Source of the DNA: an uncultured Hungatella sp.
GTDB taxonomy: Bacteria; Bacillota; Clostridia; Lachnospirales; Lachnospiraceae
DNA length: 64,000 nucleotides
Direction: 5' to 3'
Assembly (NCBI GenBank): GCA_910588325.1
Contig: CAJUPP010000008.1
Coordinates: forward strand, 13,973-77,972
How positions within the stretch are numbered: position 1 is the stretch's first letter; every line of letters starts with the position of its first letter. A model generated the notes under the pieces. It was not told the origin of the DNA, made no database searches, and saw only the letters and a program-made list of their open reading frames with translations. Positions 7,771 to 15,688 of the stretch are shown here, one piece after another. The position numbers were made by a program, and so were the translations under genes.

Positions 7771-9690
7771 ATGGCAAAGCCACAATACACAGCCGACAGC
7801 ATCACGGTCTTAGAAGGTCTTGAGGCTGTCCGAAAACGGCCAGGCATGTACATAGGAGGAGTCGGGACCAAAGGCCTGAACCATCTTATTTATGAAATAT
7901 TAGACAACGCAGTGGACGAGCACCTGGCAGGCTTCTGCAATCAAGTCTGGGTGACCTTGGAATCCGACGGTTCCTGCACCGTCAAAGACAGCGGCCGGGG
8001 AATCCCGGTAGGAATGCACAAAAAAGGCGTCTCAGCCGAGCGAATCGTCCTGTCTACCCTTCACGCCGGAGGAAAATTCGATAACCAGGCATACAAAACC
8101 AGCGGAGGTCTTCACGGAGTAGGCTCCTCTGTGGTCAATGCCCTGTCAGAGTATTTAGACATCAAAATCTACCAGGACGGCCACATTTACCACGATGCCT
8201 ACGAAAAAGGAATCCCTGTAATCGAGCTGAAGGAAGGACTTCTCCCCGTCTTGGGAAAGACAAAAGAGACAGGAACAGAGATCAACTTCCTTCCAGACAG
8301 AACCATTTTCGAGAAAACCAGATTCAAGGCAGAATGGCTGAAAAGCAGGATTCACGAGACAGCATATCTCAATCCAGGCCTCACCATCACCTACGCAAAC
8401 AAGCGTCAGGGAGAAGAAGAAGAGATCATCTACTGCGAACCCGAAGGCATCGTAGCCTACGTAAAAGAGCTGAATGCCAATAAAACTCCTGTTCATGATC
8501 CCATTTACTATAAGGGAAAAGCGGATGATATTGAAGTAGAAGCTGCATTCCAATTCGTAGATGCCTTCGAAGAAAATATATTAGGCTTCTGTAATAACAT
8601 TTTCACCCAGGAAGGCGGCACTCATTTGGCAGGCTTCAAAACCAAGTTTACGATGATGATTAACAGTTATGCGAAGGAACTTGGAATTCTAAAAGAGAAA
8701 GACGCCAATTTTACAGGAGCCGACACCAGAAACGGTATGACGGCCATCGTGGCAATCAAGCATCCGGATCCTATTTTTGAAGGACAGACCAAGACGAAAT
8801 TAGCCAGCGCCGACGCTACAAAAGCAGTATTTTCCATTACCGGAGACGAACTGGAACTGTATTTTGACCGTAACCTGGAAGTGCTGAAAGGAATTATCGG
8901 CTGTGCGGAGAAATCAGCCAAAATCAGAAAGGCCGAGGAAAAGGCCAAGACCAACATGCTGAGCAAATCAAAATTTTCCTTTGACAGTAACGGGAAGCTG
9001 GCTAACTGTGAGAGCAGGGACGCCAGGCAATGTGAGATTTTTATTGTAGAGGGAGATTCCGCCGGCGGTTCGGCAAAGACGGCCAGGAACCGGATGTATC
9101 AGGCCATTTTGCCGATCCGGGGAAAAATCCTTAATGTGGAGAAAGCATCTATGGACAAGGTGCTGGCCAATGCAGAGATTAAGACGATGATTAACGCGTT
9201 CGGGTGCGGATTTTCCGAAGGGTATGGCAATGATTTTGATATCAGCAAGCTGCGCTACCATAAGATTATTCTCATGACCGATGCAGATGTGGACGGAAGC
9301 CATATCGACACCCTTCTTCTTACATTTTTATATCGCTTCATGCCGGAGTTGATTTATAACGGACATGTGTATATTGCCATGCCGCCGCTGTTTAAGGTGA
9401 TTCCCAAGAAGGGGCAGGAGCAGTATCTGTATGATGAGAAGGAGCTGGAGAAGTACAGGAAGACCCATACAGGGGATTTTATACTTCAGAGGTATAAGGG
9501 GCTTGGAGAGATGGATGCAGGCCAGCTTTGGGAGACGACTCTGGATCCGGAGAACCGGGTGTTGAAACGGGTGGAGATTGAGGATGCCAGACTGGCGTCG
9601 GAGGTTACGGAGCTTTTGATGGGAAGTGATGTGCCGCCGCGGAGGAGATTTATTTATGATCACGCAGAAGAGGCTGAGGTGGATGCATAA
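7771..9690 (+). CDS. parE: DNA topoisomerase IV subunit B
   Basis: A 639-residue type II topoisomerase B subunit that supplies the ATPase and TOPRIM metal site for chromosome decatenation. The GHKL ATPase motifs are present: NAVDE near residue 46, DSGRGIP near 77, GGLHGVGSSVVNALS near 113. The TOPRIM domain has EGDSAGGS near 427 and DADVDGSH near 504. The start at 7771 follows GGAGG by six bases; an upstream in-frame ATG at 7705 has no such site. It pairs with parC 37 bases downstream. ParE rather than GyrB is favoured by that partner, whose C-domain lacks a GyrA box. Codon choice in the first kilobase is richer in C-ending and AAA codons than in the rest. Confidence 0.9.
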   Translation: MAKPQYTADSITVLEGLEAVRKRPGMYIGGVGTKGLNHLIYEILDNAVDEHLAGFCNQVWVTLESDGSCTVKDSGRGIPVGMHKKGVSAERIVLSTLHAGGKFDNQAYKTSGGLHGVGSSVVNALSEYLDIKIYQDGHIYHDAYEKGIPVIELKEGLLPVLGKTKETGTEINFLPDRTIFEKTRFKAEWLKSRIHETAYLNPGLTITYANKRQGEEEEIIYCEPEGIVAYVKELNANKTPVHDPIYYKGKADDIEVEAAFQFVDAFEENILGFCNNIFTQEGGTHLAGFKTKFTMMINSYAKELGILKEKDANFTGADTRNGMTAIVAIKHPDPIFEGQTKTKLASADATKAVFSITGDELELYFDRNLEVLKGIIGCAEKSAKIRKAEEKAKTNMLSKSKFSFDSNGKLANCESRDARQCEIFIVEGDSAGGSAKTARNRMYQAILPIRGKILNVEKASMDKVLANAEIKTMINAFGCGFSEGYGNDFDISKLRYHKIILMTDADVDGSHIDTLLLTFLYRFMPELIYNGHVYIAMPPLFKVIPKKGQEQYLYDEKELEKYRKTHTGDFILQRYKGLGEMDAGQLWETTLDPENRVLKRVEIEDARLASEVTELLMGSDVPPRRRFIYDHAEEAEVDA

Positions 9691-9727
9691 GGGGCAGACC
9701 AGATAGAGAGTCAGGAAAGAGGAAAAC

Positions 9728-11959
9728 ATGGCGGAAAAGATATTGACTACGGAATATTCGGAGGAGATGCAGCGCAGCTTCATGAATTACTCCATGAGTG
9801 TTATTACGGCCAGGGCCATTCCGGATGCCAGGGATGGGCTGAAGCCGGTTCAGAGGCGTGTGCTTTATGATATGAGCGAGCTGAAGCTGGGGCATGACAA
9901 GCCTCATCGGAAGTCGGCCCGTATTGTGGGTGATACCATGGGTAAATATCATCCTCATGGGGACAGTTCCATCTATGAGACTCTGGTGGTGATGTCTCAG
10001 GATTTTAAAAAGGGTATGGCGCTGGTGGACGGCCATGGCAATTTTGGTTCTATCGAGGGAGATGGGGCGGCGGCCATGCGTTATACGGAGGCCAGGCTGG
10101 AAAAGTTCACGGAGGAAGTGTATTTAAAGGATCTGGATAAGACCGTGGAGTTTGTGCCTAATTATGACGAGACAGAGAAGGAGCCGGAGGTTCTTCCGGT
10201 AAGGGTTCCCAATCTGCTGATTAACGGGGCCGAGGGTATCGCGGTGGGTATGAGCACCAGCATTCCGCCTCACAACCTGGGAGAGGTGATTGATGCGGTA
10301 AAGGCTTATATTGCCAATCCGGACATTTCTACGGAGGAACTTATGAGGCTGATGCCGGGGCCGGATTTCCCTACAGGGGGAATTATTGCCAATAAAAAGG
10401 ATTTGCTGGAGATCTATGAGACAGGAACCGGAAAGATTAAGCTGCGTGGGCGGGTGGAAGTAGAGCTGGGGAAGAGAAGGACAGACAAGGACAAGCTGGT
10501 GATTACCCAGATTCCATATACCATGATTGGAAGCGGGATCAATAAGTTTCTGATGGATGTAGCGGAACTGGTGGAGTCCAAGAAGCTGACGGATGTGACG
10601 GATATTTCCAATCAGTCCAATAAAGAAGGAATCCGCATTGTGCTGGAGTTGAAGAAAGATGCGGATGTGGAGAGAATCAAAAATATTTTATATAAGAAGA
10701 CAAAGCTGGAAGATACCTTTGGGGTTAATATGCTGGCTATTGCAGACGGCAGGCCGGAGACATTGAATCTAAAGGGAATTCTTAATAATTATCTGGATTT
10801 TCAGTATGTGAATAACAGGAAAAAGTATCAGGTTCTGTTGGAGAAGGAACTGGAAAAGAAGGAGATTAGAGAAGGGCTTATTAAGGCATGCGATGTGATT
10901 GATCTGATCATTGCGGTTTTGAGGGGCTCAAAGAATCTGAAGGATGCCAAGGCATGTCTGATGGCTGGAGATACCAGTAAGATTAAGTTTCGGACAGCCG
11001 GGGTTGAGGAGGATGCGAAGAAGCTTCATTTTACGGAGAAGCAGGCCACAGCGATTTTGGAGATGAGGCTGTATAAGCTGATTGGGCTGGAGATTCTGGC
11101 TCTTGAGAAGGAGTATAAGGAGACTTTAAAGAAGATTAAAGAATACAGCCGGATTCTAAAGAGCAAAGAGGCCATGGATCAGGTGATTACAGAGGATCTG
11201 GATGCTATCAAGGAAGAGTTTGCGCTTATTCGGATGACAGATATTGAGGACGGCAAGGAAGCGGTCTATGTGGAGACGCCGATGGAGGTACAGGAGGTGG
11301 CCTTTATCATGGATCGGTTTGGGTATTGCAAGCTTTTGGACAAGACCACCTATGAGAGGAATCAGGAGACGGTGGAGGGAGAGCATCCCCATGTGGTGCG
11401 GTGCATGAATACGGATAAGATCTGCCTGTTTACGGATGCGGGAAGCATGTATCAGGTGAAGGTGGCAGATGTTCCTTTTGGAAAGCTTCGGGAGAAAGGG
11501 ACGCCCATTGAGAATATCAGCAAGTATGACGGGACTAAGGAGAAGATTCTGTTTTTGAGCAGTCTGGAGCAGATGATGGGGAAACAGCTGATATTTGCTA
11601 CCAGGATGGCATTGGTGAAAACGGTCCCGGCAGAGGAATTTATTACCAACAACCGGATGGTGGCCTCTACCAAGTTCCAGGATGATGATAAGCTGGTGAC
11701 CGTGCGGCTGGCGGTAGCAGGGGATGTGGTGCTGCAGACAATGAACGGATATTTCCTGCGGTTTGACGGGGCGGAGATTTCGGAGATGAAGAAGAATTCC
11801 AAGGGGGTTCGGGGGATGAAGCTGGAGAGGGATGATGAGCTTGAGCATCTGTACCTGGTGAATGAGGATCAGGTAGCGGTTTATAAGAAGAAGGAGATTT
11901 CCCTTGGCCGTTTGAAGGCTGCAAAAAGAGACGGAAAAGGGACGAAAGTAAGACTGTAG
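9728..11959 (+). CDS. parC: DNA topoisomerase IV subunit A
   Basis: A 743-residue type II topoisomerase A subunit: DNA breakage and rejoining in decatenation. The catalytic tyrosine is in AAMRYTEARL at residue 119. The quinolone-resistance region reads HPHGDSSIYE with Ser80 and Glu84, matching ParC numbering and carrying no classical resistance change. The C-terminal beta-propeller has no GyrA box (QRRGGKG type), which supports ParC over GyrA. The start ATG at 9728 follows AAAGAGGAAAAC. It is probably cotranscribed with parE. Confidence 0.9.
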   Translation: MAEKILTTEYSEEMQRSFMNYSMSVITARAIPDARDGLKPVQRRVLYDMSELKLGHDKPHRKSARIVGDTMGKYHPHGDSSIYETLVVMSQDFKKGMALVDGHGNFGSIEGDGAAAMRYTEARLEKFTEEVYLKDLDKTVEFVPNYDETEKEPEVLPVRVPNLLINGAEGIAVGMSTSIPPHNLGEVIDAVKAYIANPDISTEELMRLMPGPDFPTGGIIANKKDLLEIYETGTGKIKLRGRVEVELGKRRTDKDKLVITQIPYTMIGSGINKFLMDVAELVESKKLTDVTDISNQSNKEGIRIVLELKKDADVERIKNILYKKTKLEDTFGVNMLAIADGRPETLNLKGILNNYLDFQYVNNRKKYQVLLEKELEKKEIREGLIKACDVIDLIIAVLRGSKNLKDAKACLMAGDTSKIKFRTAGVEEDAKKLHFTEKQATAILEMRLYKLIGLEILALEKEYKETLKKIKEYSRILKSKEAMDQVITEDLDAIKEEFALIRMTDIEDGKEAVYVETPMEVQEVAFIMDRFGYCKLLDKTTYERNQETVEGEHPHVVRCMNTDKICLFTDAGSMYQVKVADVPFGKLREKGTPIENISKYDGTKEKILFLSSLEQMMGKQLIFATRMALVKTVPAEEFITNNRMVASTKFQDDDKLVTVRLAVAGDVVLQTMNGYFLRFDGAEISEMKKNSKGVRGMKLERDDELEHLYLVNEDQVAVYKKKEISLGRLKAAKRDGKGTKVRL

Positions 11960-11997
11960 CTTTTTAGGTTTCTATAAAAGAAAAGGAGGAGATATTT

Positions 11998-12720
11998 ATG
12001 GCAGATTCAAAGGTACCAACCCCTCATATTCAGGCATTGGAGGGCCAGATCGCGGAGACGATTTTACTTCCGGGGGATCCGCTGCGGGCAAAGTTTATTG
12101 CGGATCATTTTCTGACGGATGTAAATCAGTTTAATGCTACCAGGAATATGTTTGGGTTTACGGGAAAGTATGAGGGCAGGCCGGTGTCGGTTATGGGAAC
12201 CGGGATGGGGTGTCCTTCCATCGGGATTTATTCTTATGAACTGATTCATTTTTACGGGTGTAAGAATCTGATTCGTGTGGGGACGGCAGGGGCCCTGAAT
12301 CCCAAGTGCAAGGTCAGGGATATGGTATTTGGCATGGGAGCCTGTACGACGTCGAATTATGTCCGGCTGTTGGGGCTTCCGGGGGATTATTCCTGTATTG
12401 CAAGCTATGAGCTGCTGTCTAAGGCAGTGGAAAGTGCCAAGGCACTGGGGCTTAACTACCATGTGGGAAATATTTTAAGTTCGGATATGTTCTATGGACC
12501 GGAAAAACAGGCAGCTGGCGGTATGACATGGACGGATATGGGAGTTCTGGCTGTGGAGATGGAGGCGGCTGCCCTCTACAGCAATGCGGCGGCAGCGGGA
12601 GTGAATGCGCTCTGTATCGTTACGATTTCCGATTCGGAGATTACCGGTGAGGTGACTACGGCAGAGGAACGTCAGATTACGTTTACCAATATGATGAAGG
12701 TGGCTCTGTCGCTGGCATAA
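11998..12720 (+). CDS. deoD: Purine nucleoside phosphorylase
   Basis: A 240-residue hexameric PNP-family protein, close to the usual 235-240. Motifs: LLPGDPLRAK near residue 23 (phosphate site), GTGMGCPSIGIYSYEL near 66, VGTAGAL near 94, and VEMEAAALY near 182 (nucleoside site). It cleaves purine (deoxy)nucleosides with phosphate to free base and (deoxy)ribose 1-phosphate. The usual SDH near the active site reads SDSEITGE. GGAGG lies eight bases before the ATG. It follows parC by 38 bases and is ended by a terminator. Confidence 0.93.
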   Translation: MADSKVPTPHIQALEGQIAETILLPGDPLRAKFIADHFLTDVNQFNATRNMFGFTGKYEGRPVSVMGTGMGCPSIGIYSYELIHFYGCKNLIRVGTAGALNPKCKVRDMVFGMGACTTSNYVRLLGLPGDYSCIASYELLSKAVESAKALGLNYHVGNILSSDMFYGPEKQAAGGMTWTDMGVLAVEMEAAALYSNAAAAGVNALCIVTISDSEITGEVTTAEERQITFTNMMKVALSLA

Positions 12721-12751
12721 CAGGAAGGCAGTATTTGCAGAGAGGCGCAAT

Positions 12752-12795
12752 AAGGGAGAGTTATGACTTGTATGGGTTGTAACTCTTCCTTTTTT
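12752..12795 (+). terminator. Intrinsic terminator after deoD
   Basis: An imperfect stem between 12752-12767 and 12774-12790 (G-U pairs in the middle) is followed by a run of T to 12795. Confidence 0.65.
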
Positions 12796-12815
12796 CGTCT
12801 GCTCTTTTTCGATTG

Positions 12816-12844
12816 TTGACAAATGGAGTTTATGTGTCTATAAT
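12816..12844 (+). promoter_or_regulatory. Consensus sigma-A promoter of the ADP-ribose operon
   Basis: Perfect TTGACA (12816-12821), 17-base spacer, perfect TATAAT (12839-12844). A promoter this strong without visible control suggests that a repressor acts on it; the NrtR-like protein encoded in the operon is a candidate. No clear palindromic operator was identified by eye. Confidence 0.85.
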
Positions 12845-12922
12845 ATTTACGGGTAGATAATAACAATTTGATAGTATCACAATGGTAATATGAAAATAGC
12901 GATAGAAAGATGGAGGGGATGT

Positions 12923-13495
12923 ATGGATATGGTCTATAATCTGGAGGATTTGAGGAAGGAGTATAACAGGGGAGAGAAGTATAAGTTTGTGTTTTTCTGG
13001 GGTCATACGCCGGCGGCGGACGGCCATATCAGCGAAACGTGTTTCAGTCAGTGGTGGCAGTGTTATTTTCAGGTGGACAAAGTGAGGTACAGCTGTGCGG
13101 AGCAGTTTATGATGGCCCAGAAGGCGCGGATGTTCGGGGATGAGGAGATGCTTGAAAAGATTATGGAGGCCCGGCATCCCAAAGAGATGAAGGCCTATGG
13201 GAGGGCGGTAAAAGGCTTTGATAAGGAAATGTGGGATAACGCCTGCTATGACATTGTGAAAAAGGGGAACCAGGCGAAATTTTCGCAGAACCCGGAGCTT
13301 TTGGAGTTCCTTTTGAATACCAGGAAGCGGATTCTGGTGGAGGCAAGTCCCAGAGACCGGATCTGGGGAATCGGCATGGGGAAGGCCAATCCGGATGCAG
13401 AGAATCCTTTGAAGTGGAGAGGAAGGAATCTTCTGGGGTTTGCACTGACAGAAGTGAGGGATCAGCTTCTGGACGGGCAGGTGCCTGAGACATGA
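12923..13495 (+). CDS. NADAR-family N-glycosidase (YbiA/DUF1768-like)
   Basis: A 190-residue NADAR domain protein. Motifs seen: FVFFWGH near residue 23, SQWWQCYF near 42, YSCAEQFMMAQKA near 55, EASPRDRIWGIGM near 143 and WRGRNLLGFAL near 165. Members hydrolyse N-glycosidic bonds of ADP-ribose-type and damaged riboflavin-precursor molecules, and some remove ADP-ribose from guanine in DNA. The start at 12923 follows GGAGGGGATGT; the ATG at 12890 has no site. It is first in an operon with a Nudix-HTH protein (ATGA overlap) and a PARG, all acting on ADP-ribose, so a role in ADP-ribose clearance or NAD recycling is likely. Confidence 0.88.
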   Translation: MDMVYNLEDLRKEYNRGEKYKFVFFWGHTPAADGHISETCFSQWWQCYFQVDKVRYSCAEQFMMAQKARMFGDEEMLEKIMEARHPKEMKAYGRAVKGFDKEMWDNACYDIVKKGNQAKFSQNPELLEFLLNTRKRILVEASPRDRIWGIGMGKANPDAENPLKWRGRNLLGFALTEVRDQLLDGQVPET

Positions 13496-14466
13496 GACAT
13501 GGAAATACAGTGACAGAAGAAGGCGCGGGGATGATGGGCACCGAAAATGTGATGAGAGATAGGGACGGGCTGACGGAGGAAGAATTCCTGGCAGTTTATG
13601 AGCCAGGGGATTATCCCAGGCCTTCGGTGGCCGCGGATATGGTGATTTTTACGGTGACAGATCATCGGGAAGAAGAGAATTATCGGAAAATTCCGAAGAA
13701 GGAACTGAGAGTTTTGTTAATAAAAAGAGGAGGACACCCATATCTGGGATGCTGGGCGCTGCCAGGCGGATTTGTCAGGCCCACAGAGACCACCAGACAG
13801 ACGGCAGAGAGGGAGCTGAGAGAAGAGACAGGTGTGGAAAAAGTATACCTGGAGCAGCTTTATACCTTCAGCGATCCGGGAAGAGATCCCAGAACCTGGG
13901 TTATCAGTTGTTCTTATATGGCATTGATTGACAGCAGCCAGGTAGTAATTCAGGCCGGGGATGACGCGGCTTCGGCGGCCTGGTTTAAGGTGGGGTGCCG
14001 GATGATAGGAGAGAGAAGAAAAGAGGAGAAAGACAGGGGGATAGAACAGGAACTGTGGGAATTAACTTTTTCCTGTGAAGATATTTTTCTGCGGACAATT
14101 TTAGAAAAAGAGGCAGGAGAATCATTTGCAGAAAGCAGGATTGTGGATAGGGGAGGGCTTGCATTTGACCATGGTTGTATCATTGCATATGGCCTGGAAC
14201 GACTGAGGGGAAAATTAACATTTACGGATTTGGCGTTTCACTTCATGCCGGAGTATTTCACTTTGACACAGCTGCAGCAGGTTTATGAAGTGATTTTTGA
14301 TAAAGAACTACCTGCAGCGGCATTTCGCAGGAAGGTAATGCCGATGGTGGAAGAGACGGAAAAGTATACGGAAAAGGAAGGGCATCGGCCTTCCAGGCTT
14401 TACAGGAGAAGGAATAGAGCCGATGATGCAGCAGAGGGCGGGGGGCGATTCACAGCTACACCGTGA
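13492..14466 (+). CDS. Nudix domain protein with C-terminal winged-helix (NrtR-like)
   Basis: A 324-residue protein. The Nudix box lies near residues 91-114 (GGFVRPTETTRQTAERELRE continuing ETG), so the hydrolase signature looks complete. After it comes a region ending in a winged-helix-like segment (residues about 225-285, FTDLAFHFMPEYFTLTQLQQ), the layout of NrtR regulators that bind ADP-ribose and repress NAD genes. Compared with short NrtR proteins it has an insert around residues 165-200. The ATGA overlap with the NADAR gene gives the start at 13492; ATGs at 13531/13534 are alternatives. It could act as an ADP-ribose pyrophosphatase, a repressor, or both. Confidence 0.8.
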   Translation: MRHGNTVTEEGAGMMGTENVMRDRDGLTEEEFLAVYEPGDYPRPSVAADMVIFTVTDHREEENYRKIPKKELRVLLIKRGGHPYLGCWALPGGFVRPTETTRQTAERELREETGVEKVYLEQLYTFSDPGRDPRTWVISCSYMALIDSSQVVIQAGDDAASAAWFKVGCRMIGERRKEEKDRGIEQELWELTFSCEDIFLRTILEKEAGESFAESRIVDRGGLAFDHGCIIAYGLERLRGKLTFTDLAFHFMPEYFTLTQLQQVYEVIFDKELPAAAFRRKVMPMVEETEKYTEKEGHRPSRLYRRRNRADDAAEGGGRFTATP

Positions 14467-14509
14467 ATCGTAACAATTGTAATGAAGAAGGGAAAGAAAT
14501 GGGAAGGTT

Positions 14510-15340
14510 ATGGACAGAAAGGCAATTGCAAGAGAAACTCTGGAGATTATGAGACAGGGATATTATGAAGTGAAGAGTGAGGATGGGATACGCAGAATTG
14601 ACGTGTCAAAAGATATGGAGCGGTCTGTCAGTCAAAGTATTCTGATTACGCCCAAGCAGGGAGAAGCACTTTTAAGAAAATATGATACAGGAAAAGCAAA
14701 AGGTTTCATAAGCTGTGTGGAAAATATTTCTACGGTGGATGCCATAAGAAAGCTGGCTATGGAAGGTAAGGGAAAGATTGGAGTGTTGAATTTTGCCAGC
14801 GCCAAAAATCCGGGAGGAGGGTTTATCAATGGAGCCATGGCTCAGGAAGAAAGTTTGGCAGCATCTGGTACCCTTTATCAGACGTTGACGGCCCATGAAG
14901 AATATTACAGGGAGAACAGGGCGCATAAGTCTATGATGTATACGGACTATGGGATTTATTCGCCGGATGTGACATTTTTCAGAGATGGAAGTTTTAAGCT
15001 GGTGGCAGATCCGGTTCACGCATCGGTTTTGACTCTTCCGGCTGTAAATATGGGGCAGGTTCTGCAGAAAGGAGAGGATGTAACAGAGGCGAAACGGGTT
15101 ATGAGACGGAGAATGAAGCTGGCTCTGGCGATTTTTGCGGAACAGGGGGCAAGAAATCTGGTCCTTGGCGCTTATGGGTGCGGAGTGTTTCGCAATGACC
15201 CCAGGCAGGTGGCAGTCTGGTGGAAGGAGATTTTGGAGGAAGGGCTTGGGAAATGGTTTGAGAGTGTGATTTATGCGGTTTTGGATACATCGAAAGGGCA
15301 GGATTGTATTAAGGCATTTATGGCAGATGGCCGCCCATAA
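14510..15340 (+). CDS. Microbial-type poly(ADP-ribose) glycohydrolase (TIGR02452 family)
   Basis: A 276-residue macrodomain-fold protein. The catalytic signature GGG-X7-QEE is present in NPGGGFINGAMAQEESL near residues 101-115. The middle contains TDYGIYSPDVTFFRD, and the C-terminal part has LVLGAYGCGVFRNDP near 222, both typical of the family (formerly DUF2263). The enzyme would release ADP-ribose from modified proteins or nucleic acid. It follows the Nudix-HTH gene by 43 bases in the same operon as the NADAR protein. No DarT or other ADP-ribosyltransferase is visible nearby. Confidence 0.9.
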   Translation: MDRKAIARETLEIMRQGYYEVKSEDGIRRIDVSKDMERSVSQSILITPKQGEALLRKYDTGKAKGFISCVENISTVDAIRKLAMEGKGKIGVLNFASAKNPGGGFINGAMAQEESLAASGTLYQTLTAHEEYYRENRAHKSMMYTDYGIYSPDVTFFRDGSFKLVADPVHASVLTLPAVNMGQVLQKGEDVTEAKRVMRRRMKLALAIFAEQGARNLVLGAYGCGVFRNDPRQVAVWWKEILEEGLGKWFESVIYAVLDTSKGQDCIKAFMADGRP

Positions 15341-15378
15341 AGCCTTTTAAGAAAAGGATAGAAGAATGTCAATGGATA

Positions 15379-15387
15379 TGTTATAAT
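15379..15387 (+). promoter_or_regulatory. Extended -10 promoter of the second small toxin
   Basis: TGTTATAAT: an extended TGN plus TATAAT (15382-15387) without a good -35 box. It lies 47 bases before the small ORF at 15434. Confidence 0.55.
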
Positions 15388-15433
15388 TCTTGTGTTGTCC
15401 AACCTACACCCGGCAACGGGAGGAGGTGTTTAC

Positions 15434-15532
15434 ATGGAGTTTGTCATATCTTTTATAGTCGCTGTTGCGGCTGGTGTAGCCTGCCACTACATCATCAAAT
15501 GGCTTGACAGCGACCGAAAGGACAACAAATAG
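15434..15532 (+). CDS. Small hydrophobic peptide, type I toxin candidate
   Basis: A 32-residue peptide: MEFVISFIVAVAAGVACHYI then IKWLDSDRKDNK, that is one membrane helix and a charged C-terminal tail. The ribosome site GGAGGTG sits six bases before the ATG. The region around the start codon (15432-15454) is repeated downstream at 15617-15638 with one indel. The downstream copy lies in a small RNA transcribed from the other strand, so that RNA is complementary to the toxin start region. This is the layout of Fst/par-type type I systems. The peptide family is one seen as short hypotheticals in clostridia; toxicity is inferred. Confidence 0.7.
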   Translation: MEFVISFIVAVAAGVACHYIIKWLDSDRKDNK

Positions 15533-15534
15533 CC

Positions 15535-15605
15535 TAGTGGGTGCTTTGCCACTATAAAAGAAAAGAAGAATCCCCAAACTGTACGCTACTACGGTTTGGG
15601 GATTC
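15535..15605. terminator. Hairpins between toxin and antitoxin
   Basis: A small stem TAGTGG (15535-15540)/CCACTA (15549-15554) is followed by a 16-pair stem with one G-U: arms 15568-15583 and 15590-15605, six-base loop. On the minus strand the large stem is followed by a TTCTTTTCTTTT tract, so it terminates the antisense RNA. On the plus strand the T tract is poor, so the toxin mRNA may read further. Confidence 0.8.
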
Positions 15606-15643
15606 GTTCTACGTTCACATGGAACTGTCATATCTTTTTGCCT
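15560..15643 (-). ncRNA. Candidate type I antitoxin RNA (second locus)
   Basis: Predicted between a strong minus-strand promoter (15650-15678) and the terminator stem (15568-15605); about 80 bases. Its first bases (complement of 15617-15638) can pair almost perfectly with the toxin ribosome-site and start-codon region at 15432-15454, and its 3' hairpin overlaps the toxin mRNA tail. No reading frame is present. Ends are estimates. Confidence 0.65.
15617..15638 (+). repeat. Direct repeat of the toxin start region
   Basis: ACATGGA-CTGTCATATC plus TTTT, matching 15432-15454 (ACATGGAGTTTGTCATATC plus TTTT) except for one mismatch and one indel. It gives the antisense RNA a trans-pairing segment against toxin translation initiation. 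Confidence 0.85.
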
Positions 15644-15649
15644 ATCGGC

Positions 15650-15678
15650 ATTATAGCATATGCAAAAACTTTTGGCAA
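15650..15678 (-). promoter_or_regulatory. Sigma-A promoter of the second antitoxin RNA
   Basis: On the minus strand TTGCCA (15678-15673), 17 bases, TATAAT (15655-15650). It lies just after the pncB stop codon and points toward the toxin gene. Confidence 0.8.
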
Positions 15679-15688
15679 TATGCTTTTT

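Noticed and set aside
15404..15631. 75-residue minus-strand frame across the second toxin locus
   Set aside because: It crosses the terminator stem and the antisense RNA and has no ribosome site.
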